This document shows positions 17,281 to 25,562 of a stretch of 64,000 bases of DNA, in pieces. This DNA is from Nocardioides litoris (GTDB lineage: Bacteria; Actinomycetota; Actinomycetes; Propionibacteriales; Nocardioidaceae): NCBI RefSeq assembly GCF_006346315.1, contig NZ_VDMR01000001.1, positions 1,302,001-1,366,000 of the forward strand, in the 5' to 3' direction. The notes beneath the pieces were generated by a model. The model saw only the letters and a program-made list of their open reading frames with translations, did not search any database and was not told the DNA's origin. A program made the translations under genes and the position numbers. The first letter of the stretch is position 1, and each line of letters opens with the position of its first letter.

Positions 17281-17335
17281 GAGGCGCCGTACGACGTGCG
17301 GTGGGGTGGGCCGAGGGGTCGCGGGGAGGGCCCGG

Positions 17336-18691
17336 TCAGACCCCGCGGAACCGGTTGATGGCGTCGAGGTGCAGGGCCCGCTTCTCGTGGTCGCGGACGC
17401 CGAGACCCTCCTCGGGCGCCAGGCACAGCACGCCGACCTTGCCCTGGTGGGCGTTGTGGTGCACGTCGAGCGAGGCCTGGCCCACCTCGTCGAGGGTGTA
17501 GGTCCGCGACAGGGTCGGGTGGATCTTGCCCTGGTCGATGAGGCGGTTGGCCTCGTAGGCCTCGCGGTAGTTGGCGAAGTGGCTGGAGACGATGCGCTTG
17601 AGGTTCATCCACAGGTAGCGGTTGTCGTACTCGTGGAGGTAGCCGGTCGTCGAGGCGCAGGTGGTGATGGTGCCGCCCTTGCGCGTGACGTAGACCGAGG
17701 CGCCGAAGGTCTCGCGGCCGGGGTGCTCGAAGACGATGTCGATGTCCTCGCCGCCGGTCAGCTCGCGGATGCGCTTGCCGAGGCGCTGCCACTCCTTGGG
17801 GTTCTGCTTGGTCCCCTCCTCGTTCCAGAACTGCCACTGCTCCTCGGAGCGGTTGATGACCATCTCGGCGCCCATGGAGCGCACGATCTTGGCCTTCTCC
17901 TCGTTGGAGACCACGCAGACCGGGTTGGCGCCGCCGTTGAGGGCGTACTGCGTCGCGAACCCGCCCAGGCCGCCGGAGGCGCCCCAGATCAGCACGTTGT
18001 CGCCCTGCTTCATCTGGCCGGCGTTCTTCGACACCAGCTGGCGGTAGGCGGTGGCGTTGACCAGGCCGGGGGAGGCGGCCTCCTCCCAGGTCAGGTGGGC
18101 GGGCTTGCGGAGCAGCTGGTTGGACTTGACCAGGGCGATGTGGGCGAGGCCCCCGAAGTTGGTCTCGAAGCCCCAGATGCGCTGCTGGGGGTCCATCATC
18201 GAGTCGTCGTGGCCGGCGGGGTCCTCGAGCTCGACCGAGAGGCAGTGCGCGACGACCTCGGCGCCCGGCTTCCAGGCGGTGACGCCGGGCCCGGTCTTGA
18301 GGACGACGCCGGCGAGGTCCGAGCCGACCACGTGGTAGGGCAGGTCGTGGCGCTTGGTGAGCTCGGAGACCCGGCCGTAGCGCTCGAGGAAGCCGAAGGT
18401 GGAGACGGGCTCGAAGATCGAGGTCCACACCGTGTTGTAGTTGATGGCCGAGGCCATCACGGCGACGTACGCCTCGCCGGGGCCGAGCTCGGGCAGCGGC
18501 ACGTCCTCGACGTGGATGGACTTGCGGGGGTCCTTGTCCCGGGTCGCGATGCCCTCGAACATGTCGACCTCGTCCTTGTGCACCGTCGCGGCCCGGTAGG
18601 ACTCGGGCAGGGCGAGGTTGGCGAAGTCCTCGCTGGTCGCGCTGCTCGGATCGGCGCTGGCGGCCTGGATGGCGTCGAGGATGTGCTGCAC
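17336..18691 (-). CDS. ccr: crotonyl-CoA carboxylase/reductase
   Basis: Reductive carboxylation of crotonyl-CoA to ethylmalonyl-CoA with NADPH and CO2, the key step of the ethylmalonyl-CoA pathway and a source of polyketide extender units. The 451 residues are a medium-chain dehydrogenase/reductase with nucleotide motif WGASGGLGGFA at 236-246. N84 (SAINYNTVW), F175/E176 (WGFETNFGG) and H371 (VSSHFANY) match the CO2-pocket residues known from the Kitasatospora enzyme. The GTG start has AGGAGG upstream. Ethylmalonyl-CoA mutase is not in the window; methylmalonyl-CoA epimerase is next door. Confidence 0.95.
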   Translation of the reverse strand: MQHILDAIQAASADPSSATSEDFANLALPESYRAATVHKDEVDMFEGIATRDKDPRKSIHVEDVPLPELGPGEAYVAVMASAINYNTVWTSIFEPVSTFGFLERYGRVSELTKRHDLPYHVVGSDLAGVVLKTGPGVTAWKPGAEVVAHCLSVELEDPAGHDDSMMDPQQRIWGFETNFGGLAHIALVKSNQLLRKPAHLTWEEAASPGLVNATAYRQLVSKNAGQMKQGDNVLIWGASGGLGGFATQYALNGGANPVCVVSNEEKAKIVRSMGAEMVINRSEEQWQFWNEEGTKQNPKEWQRLGKRIRELTGGEDIDIVFEHPGRETFGASVYVTRKGGTITTCASTTGYLHEYDNRYLWMNLKRIVSSHFANYREAYEANRLIDQGKIHPTLSRTYTLDEVGQASLDVHHNAHQGKVGVLCLAPEEGLGVRDHEKRALHLDAINRFRGV

Positions 18692-18743
18692 GGGTGGGCC
18701 CTCCTGGAGGTGGTCGGCAGGCGGTCGGTCGTGACCAGACCGC

Positions 18744-18759
18744 AACGTACCGGCCGGTA
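18744..18759 (-). promoter_or_regulatory. ccr promoter with palindromic operator candidate
   Basis: The perfect 12-bp palindrome TACCGGCCGGTA (18748-18759) abuts a minus-strand -10-like TACGTT (sense 18744-18749). TACCG/CGGTA half-sites are common in TetR-type operators of actinobacterial acyl-CoA genes, so repression of ccr through this site is plausible but unproven. Confidence 0.45.
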
Positions 18760-18822
18760 ACCCGTGCTTGGGTCGACTGTGCGGCACGTCTCACCGGTCC
18801 CGCCGGAGCGGGACGGGCGGCG

Positions 18823-19272
18823 TCAGTGCGCGGCGCCGCCGGCCGCCGGCTCCACCAGCTCGACGAGCACGCCGCCGGCGTCCTTGGGGTGCACGAAGTT
18901 GATGCGCGAGTCCGACGTGCCGCGCTTGGGGGCGTCGTACAGCAGCCGCAGGCCGCGCTCGCGCAGGATCGCGCTCACCTGCTCGACGTCGGTGACGCGG
19001 TAGGCGACCTGCTGGCAGCCGGGGCCGTTGCGGTCGATGAACTTCGCGATCGTCGAGCTCTCGCTCAACGGCGCCAGCAGCTGCACGTGGGAGCCGGAGT
19101 CACCGACCGCCATCATCGCCTCGCGCACGCCCTGCTCCTCGTTGGTCTCCTGGTGGGCCAGCTCCATGCCGAAGGTGTCGCGGTAGAAGGCGATGGCCAC
19201 GTCGAGGTCGGGCACGGCCATGCCGACGTGGTCGATGGCGGTGAACAGGTGCGGCGGGATCTCCAGCGTCAT
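18823..19272 (-). CDS. mce: methylmalonyl-CoA epimerase
   Basis: 149-residue vicinal-oxygen-chelate protein interconverting the 2R and 2S forms of methylmalonyl-CoA (and ethylmalonyl-CoA in this pathway). Metal ligands are visible: H in TAIDHVGMAV, Q in HVQLLAP, H in NFVHPKDAGG and E in VLVELVEP. The start at 19272 follows a minus-strand CACAAT box by about 6 nt, consistent with a leaderless mRNA. It is divergent from the thiolase gene and directly upstream of ccr on the same strand (131-nt gap). Confidence 0.92.
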   Translation of the reverse strand: MTLEIPPHLFTAIDHVGMAVPDLDVAIAFYRDTFGMELAHQETNEEQGVREAMMAVGDSGSHVQLLAPLSESSTIAKFIDRNGPGCQQVAYRVTDVEQVSAILRERGLRLLYDAPKRGTSDSRINFVHPKDAGGVLVELVEPAAGGAAH

Positions 19273-19375
19273 GGCCGCATTGTGACGCTCGCCTCCGCGG
19301 ACACCGGGTGCGGTCCGGTGAATGATCGGTAACCTCGGCCACACCTCAGACCCACCCACTCGTGGAGGACCTCTC

Positions 19376-20566
19376 ATGTCCGGATCCGTCATCGTCGCCG
19401 GTGCGCGTACGCCGATCGGTCGCCTGCTCGGCGGCCTCACGTCTCTCTCGGCGGCCGACCTGGGTGGCGTCGCCATCAAGGCCGCGCTGGAGAAGGCCGG
19501 GGTCGGCGGCGACCAGGTCGACTACCTCATCATGGGCCAGGTCATCCTCGCCGGCGCCGGCCAGAACCCCGCCCGGACCGCGGGCATCGCGGCCGGTCTG
19601 CCGCTCTCGCTGCCCTCGATCACCATCAACAAGGTGTGCCTCTCGGGCCTCAACGCGATCGCCACCGCCGACCAGATGATCCGCGCCGGCGAGGCCGACA
19701 TCATCGTCGCCGGCGGCATGGAGTCGATGACCAACGCCCCGCACCTGCTGCCCAAGTCGCGGCAGGGCTTCAAGTACGGCGACACCGCGCTCGTCGACTC
19801 GATGGCCTACGACGCCCTGTTCGACCAGGCCACCCAGCAGGCCATGGGCGCGCTGACCGAGCAGTGCAACGCCGCGGGCACCAACCTGTCCCGCGAGGAG
19901 CAGGACGCCTTCTCCGCCGGCTCGCACCAGAAGGCCGCCGAGGCGTGGAAGAACGGCCTGTTCGACGACGAGGTCGTCCCGGTCTCGATCCCGCAGCGCA
20001 AGGGCGACCCGGTCGTGGTCTCCCAGGACGAGGGCGTGCGCGGCGACACCACCGCCGAGTCGCTCGGCAAGCTGCGCCCGGCGTTCGCCAAGGACGGCAC
20101 CATCACCGCCGGCTCGGCCTCGCAGATCTCCGACGGCGCCTGCGCCGTGGTCGTGATGAGCAAGGCCAAGGCCGAGGAGCTCGGCCTGACCTGGCTGGCC
20201 GAGATCGGCGCCCACGGCATGGTCGCCGGCCCCGACTCCACGCTGCAGCTGCAGCCGGCCAACGCCACCGCCAAGGCCTGCGCCAAGGAGGGCATCGACC
20301 CGAAGGACCTCGACCTGGTCGAGTTCAACGAGGCCTTCGCCGCGGTCGGCATCGAGTCGGCCCGCTCCCTCGGCATCGACGAGGACAAGGTCAACGTCAA
20401 CGGCGGCGCCATCGCCCTGGGCCACCCGGTCGGCATGTCCGGCGCCCGGGTCGTGCTCCACCTCGCCCTCGAGCTGCAGCGCCGCGGCGGCGGCGTCGGG
20501 GCGGCCGCGCTGTGCGGCGGCGGCGGCCAGGGCGACGCCCTGATCGTGCGTGTCCCGCAGCAGTAG
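19376..20566 (+). CDS. acetyl-CoA C-acetyltransferase (thiolase)
   Basis: 396 residues, full thiolase length. The nucleophilic Cys is in [12 protein letters not shown] (about residue 88), the catalytic His in [16 protein letters not shown] and the second Cys in [13 protein letters not shown]. It condenses two acetyl-CoA or cleaves acetoacetyl-CoA, feeding crotonyl-CoA to Ccr. Start chosen at 19376 because GGAGG lies 8 nt upstream. The -10-like TAACCT (19330-19335) sits in CGGTAACCTCG, the same 11-mer as before etfB. Its 3' end overlaps meaB by 17 nt. Confidence 0.93.
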   Translation: MSGSVIVAGARTPIGRLLGGLTSLSAADLGGVAIKAALEKAGVGGDQVDYLIMGQVILAGAGQNPARTAGIAAGLPLSLPSITINKVCLSGLNAIATADQMIRAGEADIIVAGGMESMTNAPHLLPKSRQGFKYGDTALVDSMAYDALFDQATQQAMGALTEQCNAAGTNLSREEQDAFSAGSHQKAAEAWKNGLFDDEVVPVSIPQRKGDPVVVSQDEGVRGDTTAESLGKLRPAFAKDGTITAGSASQISDGACAVVVMSKAKAEELGLTWLAEIGAHGMVAGPDSTLQLQPANATAKACAKEGIDPKDLDLVEFNEAFAAVGIESARSLGIDEDKVNVNGGAIALGHPVGMSGARVVLHLALELQRRGGGVGAAALCGGGGQGDALIVRVPQQ

Positions 20567-21524
20567 CAGGACCAGCCGGGGCCGGGTCGACGTACCCGAC
20601 CTCGTCGCGCGGGCCCGGGACGGCCAGTCCCGGGCCGTCGCGCGGCTGATCTCGCTGGTCGAGGACGAGTCCCCGGCCCTGCGCGAGGTCACCGCCGCGC
20701 TCGCCCCGCACACGGGGCGGGCGCAGGTCGTCGGCATCACCGGCGCGCCCGGCGTCGGCAAGTCCACCTCGACCAACGCCCTGGTGCGCGCCCTGCGGGC
20801 CGCGGGGCGCACGGTCGGCGTGGTGGCCGTCGATCCCTCGTCGCCGTTCTCCGGCGGTGCGCTCCTGGGCGACCGGGTGCGGATGGGCGACCACGCCGAC
20901 GACGACGGGGTCTACATCCGCTCCATGGCCGCCCGCGGCCACCTCGGCGGCCTGTCGTGGTCGACCCCGCAGGCCGTGCGCGTGCTCGACGCGGCGGGGT
21001 ACGACGTCGTGCTGGTCGAGACCGTCGGCGTCGGCCAGAGCGAGGTCGAGGTCGCCGGGCTCGCCGACTCCACGGTCGTGCTCCTCGCCCCCGGGATGGG
21101 GGACGGCATCCAGGCCGCCAAGGCCGGCATCCTCGAAGTCGGTGACGTCTACGTCGTCAACAAGGCCGACCGCGACGGAGCCGCCCAGGTCGCCCGTGAC
21201 CTGCGCTCCATGCTCGCCCTGGCCGAGCGCCGCGAGGGCGCCTGGCGGCCCCCCATCCTGAAGACCAGCGCCCAGACCGGCGACGGCGTCGCCGAGGTCG
21301 TGGCGGCCCTCGACGAGCACCGCACCTGGTCGCAGGCGTCCGGGGCGCTGGTCCGCCGCCGCGAGCGCCGGGCCCGCGCCGAGATCGAGGCCATCGCCGT
21401 GGCGGCCCTCCGGTCGCGCTGGGCCGACCTCGGCGGCCACGCCGAGCTCGACCGGCTCGCCGCCGCGGTGGTCAGCGGCGAGTCCGACCCGTACGCCGCC
21501 GCCGACCGCCTCCTCGCCGACTGA
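20550..21524 (+). CDS. meaB: methylmalonyl-CoA mutase-associated GTPase MeaB
   Basis: G3E-type P-loop GTPase that gates cobalamin loading and protects B12-dependent acyl-CoA mutases. 324 residues with Walker [10 protein letters not shown] at about 65-73, the [15 protein letters not shown] motif, the [10 protein letters not shown] switch and the NKAD specificity motif, followed by a C-terminal dimerisation helix. GTG at 20550 overlaps the thiolase end by 17 nt; no better start exists upstream of the P-loop. The client mutase is not in the window but must be methylmalonyl- or ethylmalonyl-CoA mutase. Confidence 0.93.
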   Translation: MSRSSSRTSRGRVDVPDLVARARDGQSRAVARLISLVEDESPALREVTAALAPHTGRAQVVGITGAPGVGKSTSTNALVRALRAAGRTVGVVAVDPSSPFSGGALLGDRVRMGDHADDDGVYIRSMAARGHLGGLSWSTPQAVRVLDAAGYDVVLVETVGVGQSEVEVAGLADSTVVLLAPGMGDGIQAAKAGILEVGDVYVVNKADRDGAAQVARDLRSMLALAERREGAWRPPILKTSAQTGDGVAEVVAALDEHRTWSQASGALVRRRERRARAEIEAIAVAALRSRWADLGGHAELDRLAAAVVSGESDPYAAADRLLAD

Positions 21525-21596
21525 CCGTCTGGTCCTCCTGGTCGGGCCATGGCCGTCCCCGGGTTTGCCCGGCCGGTCGCGGCGGAAGGGAGGCCT

Positions 21597-22112
21597 GTGC
21601 TCGTCGTCCTCGGCTCCTCGGTCGTCGTCCTGCTCGTGGCGCTCGTGCGCCTGGTCGGGGCTCGCAGCGAGGCCTCCCTCGCCCGGCGAGCCCGGCGACG
21701 GTGGGTCCACCCCGACGCGCACCGGCTCACCCCTGGCGCCACTGTCGAGCTCCGGTTGGCGTGGGTCGCGGTGGCGGTGCTGGCGGCGGCCGCGGTCGTG
21801 CTCACGTTCCCGCGCCCGGGCCCGATCACCGCCGGCGAGCTGCGCGAGGAGCTCCCGGAGTCGTTCCTGGACGGACTGGGGGGACTCCCGACGGCCACGG
21901 CCGCGCGCCGGATCGAGCTGCGCGGCGACGGGCCTCGCTGGACGCTGCACACCGTCAGGGGACAAGACCCCGGCTTCGTGTCCCGCAGCCAGTCGCAGCA
22001 GCGCTGGCAGGCGCTCGGCACCGACGGCCGAGCGGCACTGTGTGTCTACCTGGTCAGCGTGGTCGAGTCCGACACCGTCGACTTCGCCTCCACCACCACC
22101 GGCTTCTGCTAG
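21597..22112 (+). CDS. membrane protein of unknown function
   Basis: 171 residues. Two hydrophobic segments (about 2-20 and 55-75) are followed by a soluble domain of about 95 residues that ends in Cys. The start is GTG at 21597, supported by a GGAAGGGAGG ribosome site immediately upstream, rather than the ATG 48 nt earlier. No recognised domain. It faces the next, minus-strand gene. Confidence 0.55.
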   Translation: MLVVLGSSVVVLLVALVRLVGARSEASLARRARRRWVHPDAHRLTPGATVELRLAWVAVAVLAAAAVVLTFPRPGPITAGELREELPESFLDGLGGLPTATAARRIELRGDGPRWTLHTVRGQDPGFVSRSQSQQRWQALGTDGRAALCVYLVSVVESDTVDFASTTTGFC

Positions 22113-22151
22113 GCCCCAGCAGCCGGTGGCCCCGTCGTGGTCGGCGTCGGC

Positions 22152-23414
22152 TCAGCGCACCCGGACGTCCACCCAGACCGCGCGGTGGTCGGAGGAGGGG
22201 AACGGGAACTCGCCGGTCAGCCGCGACAGCGGGTCGGACGGCACCGGCCAGAACACACCGGCGTCGCGCACCTGCAGCCCGCGGCGCGACGGCAGGACGT
22301 AGTCGGCGCGCAGGTTGCCCGGGGCGGGGGAGTCGGCGAAGTCGGCGGTGTCGAGCGCCGGGTCGCCGCGGTGGGCCAGGTTGGCCCCGCCCTGCCGGAC
22401 CGCCGCCTCGCGGCCGCCGGCCGACGTGGGCCGCGGGTCCTGGACCGCGGGGCTGTCGAGCAGCTGGTCGATCGCGGCGTCGGCCGAGTCGCCGTCGAGC
22501 GGGTCGGCGTTCTGGTCACCGGCGACGACGAACCGCGCGCCCGGCGCGAGGCCGCCACGCTGCCCGCGGTCGTCGTACACGTACGACGCCGCCCGGCCCC
22601 CGCGCACGTAGTCGGCCCAGAAGCGGATCTCGTCGTGGTTGCGCCGGCCGTTGCGGTCCTCGGGGCCGTCGAACGTCGGCGGGGTGGGGTGGGAGACGAG
22701 GAAGTGGACGGTCCGCCGACCGATGCGGACGGGCACGTCCCAGTGCGACTTGCTCGACAGCCGCAGCACCCGCTGCTCGGCGGGGGAGTAGAAGCCGGTC
22801 GGCAGCAGCGAACCGGGCATGTCGGCCCAGCGGAACTGCTGGAAGGTGCGCACCGCGCCGACGTCGATCGGGTAGCGGCTCAGCACGGCCATGCCGTACT
22901 GGCCCTCGAAGTCGCCGAACCCGTAGGCGTCGTTGCCGCCCCCGACGGTGCCGTTGCCGTCGAGGTCGAACCCGCTGGCCACGCCGGTGTTGGACGGCGC
23001 GACGAAGACGTAGGGGTACTCGATCGGGCGGGCGCCACCCTGGCCGACCTCGAGGTAGTTGTCGCGGAACAGGTCGACCGCGCGGTTGCCGGGCTCGTAG
23101 TCGAGCTCGTTGAGGAGCAGCACGTCGGGCCGGGTGCGCTGCACGACCTCGGCCACGGTGCGGGCCTGGGCGTCGGTGCCGGTGGAGAGGTCGGAGACCA
23201 GCTGGCCCGCGGTGGCGCGGTTGAGCGAGGCGTTGAAGGTCTGGAACCGGACCGTGTGGTCCGTGGGTCCCTGCCCAGGCCCCTGCCCAGGCCCGTGCCC
23301 CGGCCCGTGCCCGCGCTCGGCGTCGGCCGGCGCGGGGGTCGCGGCGAGGAGACCGGCGCCGAGGAGCAGCAGGGTGGGCAGGGCGACCAGGCGCGCCCGA
23401 GAAAGCGTCGTCAT
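22152..23414 (-). CDS. secreted endonuclease/exonuclease/phosphatase-family protein
   Basis: 420 residues. A Sec signal peptide (about 1-32, LVALPTLLLLGAGLLAATPAPADA) is followed by an 18-residue Gly/Pro/His/Gln repeat. The EEP-fold catalytic points are visible: VLLLNELDYEP (metal Glu), VVAGDQNADPLDG (Asp/Asn) and the terminal SSDHRAVW (Asp-His). Family members hydrolyse phosphodiesters in nucleic acids or lipids; as an exported protein it may supply phosphate from extracellular DNA. Substrate unproven. Confidence 0.82.
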   Translation of the reverse strand: MTTLSRARLVALPTLLLLGAGLLAATPAPADAERGHGPGHGPGQGPGQGPTDHTVRFQTFNASLNRATAGQLVSDLSTGTDAQARTVAEVVQRTRPDVLLLNELDYEPGNRAVDLFRDNYLEVGQGGARPIEYPYVFVAPSNTGVASGFDLDGNGTVGGGNDAYGFGDFEGQYGMAVLSRYPIDVGAVRTFQQFRWADMPGSLLPTGFYSPAEQRVLRLSSKSHWDVPVRIGRRTVHFLVSHPTPPTFDGPEDRNGRRNHDEIRFWADYVRGGRAASYVYDDRGQRGGLAPGARFVVAGDQNADPLDGDSADAAIDQLLDSPAVQDPRPTSAGGREAAVRQGGANLAHRGDPALDTADFADSPAPGNLRADYVLPSRRGLQVRDAGVFWPVPSDPLSRLTGEFPFPSSDHRAVWVDVRVR

Positions 23415-23502
23415 GGCCTCACCCTGCCACGGGCCAGGGACAGGATCGGGACGCTGCGGGCCAACGGCAGGTGAACGCCCGCCGGTCCCTACGATGGACC
23501 CC

Positions 23503-24471
23503 ATGACGCAGCAGCCGTTCACCCGCCGTGGCGCCATCGACCTCTCCGGCCTCTCGCGACAGGCCTCCCCGCCGCCGGGCGCCGGGGCGGGCCCCGTCAC
23601 GCCCAACGGGGGCAGCGCCGGCGGGGGCGCGCCGGGCCTGGGCGCCTACGCCGTCGAGGTGACCGCGCAGACCCTGCAGGACGTCGCCGAGGCCTCGATG
23701 ACCGCGCCCGTCCTCCTCGTCGTCTACGCCGGGTCCCGCTCGCCCGAGAGCGCGACGTACGCCCAGGACGTGGCGGCGCTGGTCGAGCAGTACGAAGGCC
23801 GGTTCCTGGCCGGTCTCGTCGACCTCGACACCTCCCCGGAGGTCGGGCAGGCGCTGCAGATCCAGCAGGTGCCGGTGCTGCTGGTGCTGCTCGACGGCCG
23901 CCCGGTCACCCAACCCATCCCGGGCGTGGTGCCGAGCGACGAGCTGCAGACCCTGCTCCAGCAGCTCGGCCAGCAGCTCACCGCCCAGGGCGTGACCGGG
24001 CGCCACCAGCCGCAGAGCCACGCCGGCCCCGCGGCCGAGGGCGACGAGGAGCCCGCGGGCGACCCGCGCTACGCCGCCGCCGAGGACGCCCTCGCCCGCG
24101 ACGACATCGACACCGCCGTGGCGGAGTACCAGAAGCTCGTCGACGCCAACCCCGCCGACCACGGCGCCGCCGCGGGCCTGGCCATGGCCAAGGTCATCCA
24201 GCGGGCGTACGCCGCCGACCCGGCCGCCGCGCACGCCGCGGCCGACGCGGCCCCGGCCGACGTCGAGGCGCAGACCCTGGCCGCCGACGTCGACCTCGTC
24301 GACGGCCGCGTCGAGGAGGCCTTCGGCCGGCTCATCGAGCTGGTGCGGGTCACCGCCGACAAGGAGCGCGACAAGGCCCGCGAGCACCTCATCGGCCTGT
24401 TCGCCGCCGTCGGCAACGACGACCCGCGCGTCCTGGCCGCCCGCCGCAACCTCGCCTCGGCGCTCTTCTAG
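23503..24471 (+). CDS. YbbN-like thioredoxin-fold/TPR protein lacking CxxC
   Basis: 322 residues. A disordered N-terminus (1-47) precedes a thioredoxin-fold domain (about 50-155, with the cis-Pro loop IQQVPVLLVL) and a C-terminal TPR/TPR-like region (about 185-322) of the YbbN/CnoX type, a holdase-type chaperone. The redox CxxC is replaced: the expected position reads YAGSRSPES, so no disulfide chemistry is possible. TACGAT (23490-23495) lies 7 nt before the ATG, indicating a leaderless mRNA. An in-frame ATG 9 nt upstream is the alternative start. Confidence 0.85.
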   Translation: MTQQPFTRRGAIDLSGLSRQASPPPGAGAGPVTPNGGSAGGGAPGLGAYAVEVTAQTLQDVAEASMTAPVLLVVYAGSRSPESATYAQDVAALVEQYEGRFLAGLVDLDTSPEVGQALQIQQVPVLLVLLDGRPVTQPIPGVVPSDELQTLLQQLGQQLTAQGVTGRHQPQSHAGPAAEGDEEPAGDPRYAAAEDALARDDIDTAVAEYQKLVDANPADHGAAAGLAMAKVIQRAYAADPAAAHAAADAAPADVEAQTLAADVDLVDGRVEEAFGRLIELVRVTADKERDKAREHLIGLFAAVGNDDPRVLAARRNLASALF

Positions 24472-24480
24472 GCCGCGGCC

Positions 24481-25245
24481 GTGCGCGCCTACCTCGACGG
24501 CGCCGCGTTCCTCGGGCAGGGGTGGCGGCTGCTGCGGCAGCGCCCGCGCCTGCTGCTGCTCGGCATGGTGCCGGCGGTCATCGTCTTCGTCGTCCTCGCC
24601 GGCCTGTTCGTCCTGCTGGTCACCCAGCTCGGCGACGTCGCAGCCTGGATGACGCCGTTCGCCGACGACTGGTCCGACCCGTTGCGCTCGGTGCTCCGCT
24701 GGGGCCTCGGGCTGGCCCTCGTGCTGGCCGCGCTGGTGCTCGCGGCGTCGACGTTCACCGGCCTCACCCTCGCCGTCGGCGACCCGTTCTACGAGCACAT
24801 CTGGCGCGCCAGCGAGGACCTGCTCGGCCCGGTCAAGCTCGGCGACGGCCTCGGGTTCTGGGAGTCGCTGCGCGACGGCCTCAAGCTCAGCCTCGTCGGC
24901 CTCGGCATCTCGCTGCTGGTGCTGGTCAGCGGGTTCGTCCCCGTCGTCGGACCGGTGCTGGCCGTGGTGCTCGGCCTGGTCCTGTCCGGCCGGATGCTGG
25001 CCCGCGACCTCGTCGAGAACCCCCTCGCCGCCCGCGGCTTCGACAAGCCCGCCCAGCGCGAGCTGCTCCACCCCCACCGCCGCACCCTGCACGGCTTCGG
25101 GATCGTCACCCAGGCCTGCTTCCTCGTGCCGCTCGGCGGCGTGCTCATCATGCCCGCCGCCATCGCCGGTGCCACCGCGCTCGTCCGCGACGTCCTCCCC
25201 GACGAGCGCGGCCCGGCGTACGAGAAGGCGGCGCTGCGGCGCTGA
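24481..25245 (+). CDS. EI24-domain membrane protein (CysZ-like)
   Basis: 254 residues with four or more long hydrophobic segments. The opening LGQGWRLLRQRPRLLLLGMVP and the LGDPFYEHIWRA motif after the second helix are typical of the EI24/CysZ superfamily. CysZ imports sulfate in enterobacteria; actinobacterial members are uncharacterised. GTG start 9 nt after the YbbN-like stop, so it is probably co-transcribed. Confidence 0.8.
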   Translation: MRAYLDGAAFLGQGWRLLRQRPRLLLLGMVPAVIVFVVLAGLFVLLVTQLGDVAAWMTPFADDWSDPLRSVLRWGLGLALVLAALVLAASTFTGLTLAVGDPFYEHIWRASEDLLGPVKLGDGLGFWESLRDGLKLSLVGLGISLLVLVSGFVPVVGPVLAVVLGLVLSGRMLARDLVENPLAARGFDKPAQRELLHPHRRTLHGFGIVTQACFLVPLGGVLIMPAAIAGATALVRDVLPDERGPAYEKAALRR

Positions 25246-25562
25246 GGATCGGCCCGGCGGGGCCAGCAAGACCTCCGGTCATCCGGAGGACTGACGCTCC
25301 GGCGCGGGACCGCCGCCCGCTCGCGGTGCACGACGCGCCGGGCGGTGAGCGCGGCCCGGGGAGTCCGGGTCGCGGAACATCCGGTCGACCGGGTGTTCCT
25401 CCGGCTAGCCAGGGAATCCTCGCGCTGGGTGGGCAATGCAACGCCTGACCAGCGCAAGTTTTCCCTGGCCAGCTCGGACCGGAGGAAACCCCGGCTGACC
25501 GGGGATTCCCGCGCTTGCCCGGGAGTTCCTACACACCCCCGGGGGTACGTGGACAGGCGGGG
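25246..25562. other. 317-nt gene-free gap holding repeat element A
   Basis: No gene is supported here. The gap between two convergent genes contains a degenerate copy of the last codons of the Nudix gene (25313-25356) and a 135-bp palindrome-hairpin-palindrome repeat (25375-25509) that recurs at 39464-39598. The remaining sequence has small GC-rich inverted repeats (for example CCTCCGG-TCAT-CCGGAGG at 25272-25289) that may end transcription of the EI24 gene. Confidence 0.7.
25375..25509. repeat. 135-bp palindromic composite repeat, copy A
   Basis: Three parts in order. A 24-bp palindrome with core CCGGTCGACCGG and GAACA/TGTTC ends lies at 25375-25398. An imperfect hairpin at 25404-25473 has 31-nt arms (24 of 31 positions pairing in a direct comparison) and the 8-nt loop AATGCAAC. 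A second palindrome at 25484-25509 has arms GGAAACCCCGG and CCGGGGATTCC. Copy B has the same order and total length. The element is intergenic and non-coding on both strands. Confidence 0.75.

Noticed and set aside
15765..18794. A 1009-residue minus-strand frame joining the coiled-coil gene to sequence over ccr
   Set aside because: The part upstream of 17102 is another frame of ccr. The coiled-coil protein has its own ATG at 17102.
22152..23606. An earlier start at 23606 for the secreted phosphatase-fold protein
   Set aside because: The extension would bury the signal peptide and overlap the YbbN gene on the other strand. The ATG at 23414 puts the signal peptide at the N-terminus.
25375..25509. 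Repeat A as a CRISPR array
   Set aside because: There are two palindromes and a hairpin, not regularly spaced identical repeats with unique spacers, and no cas genes are nearby.
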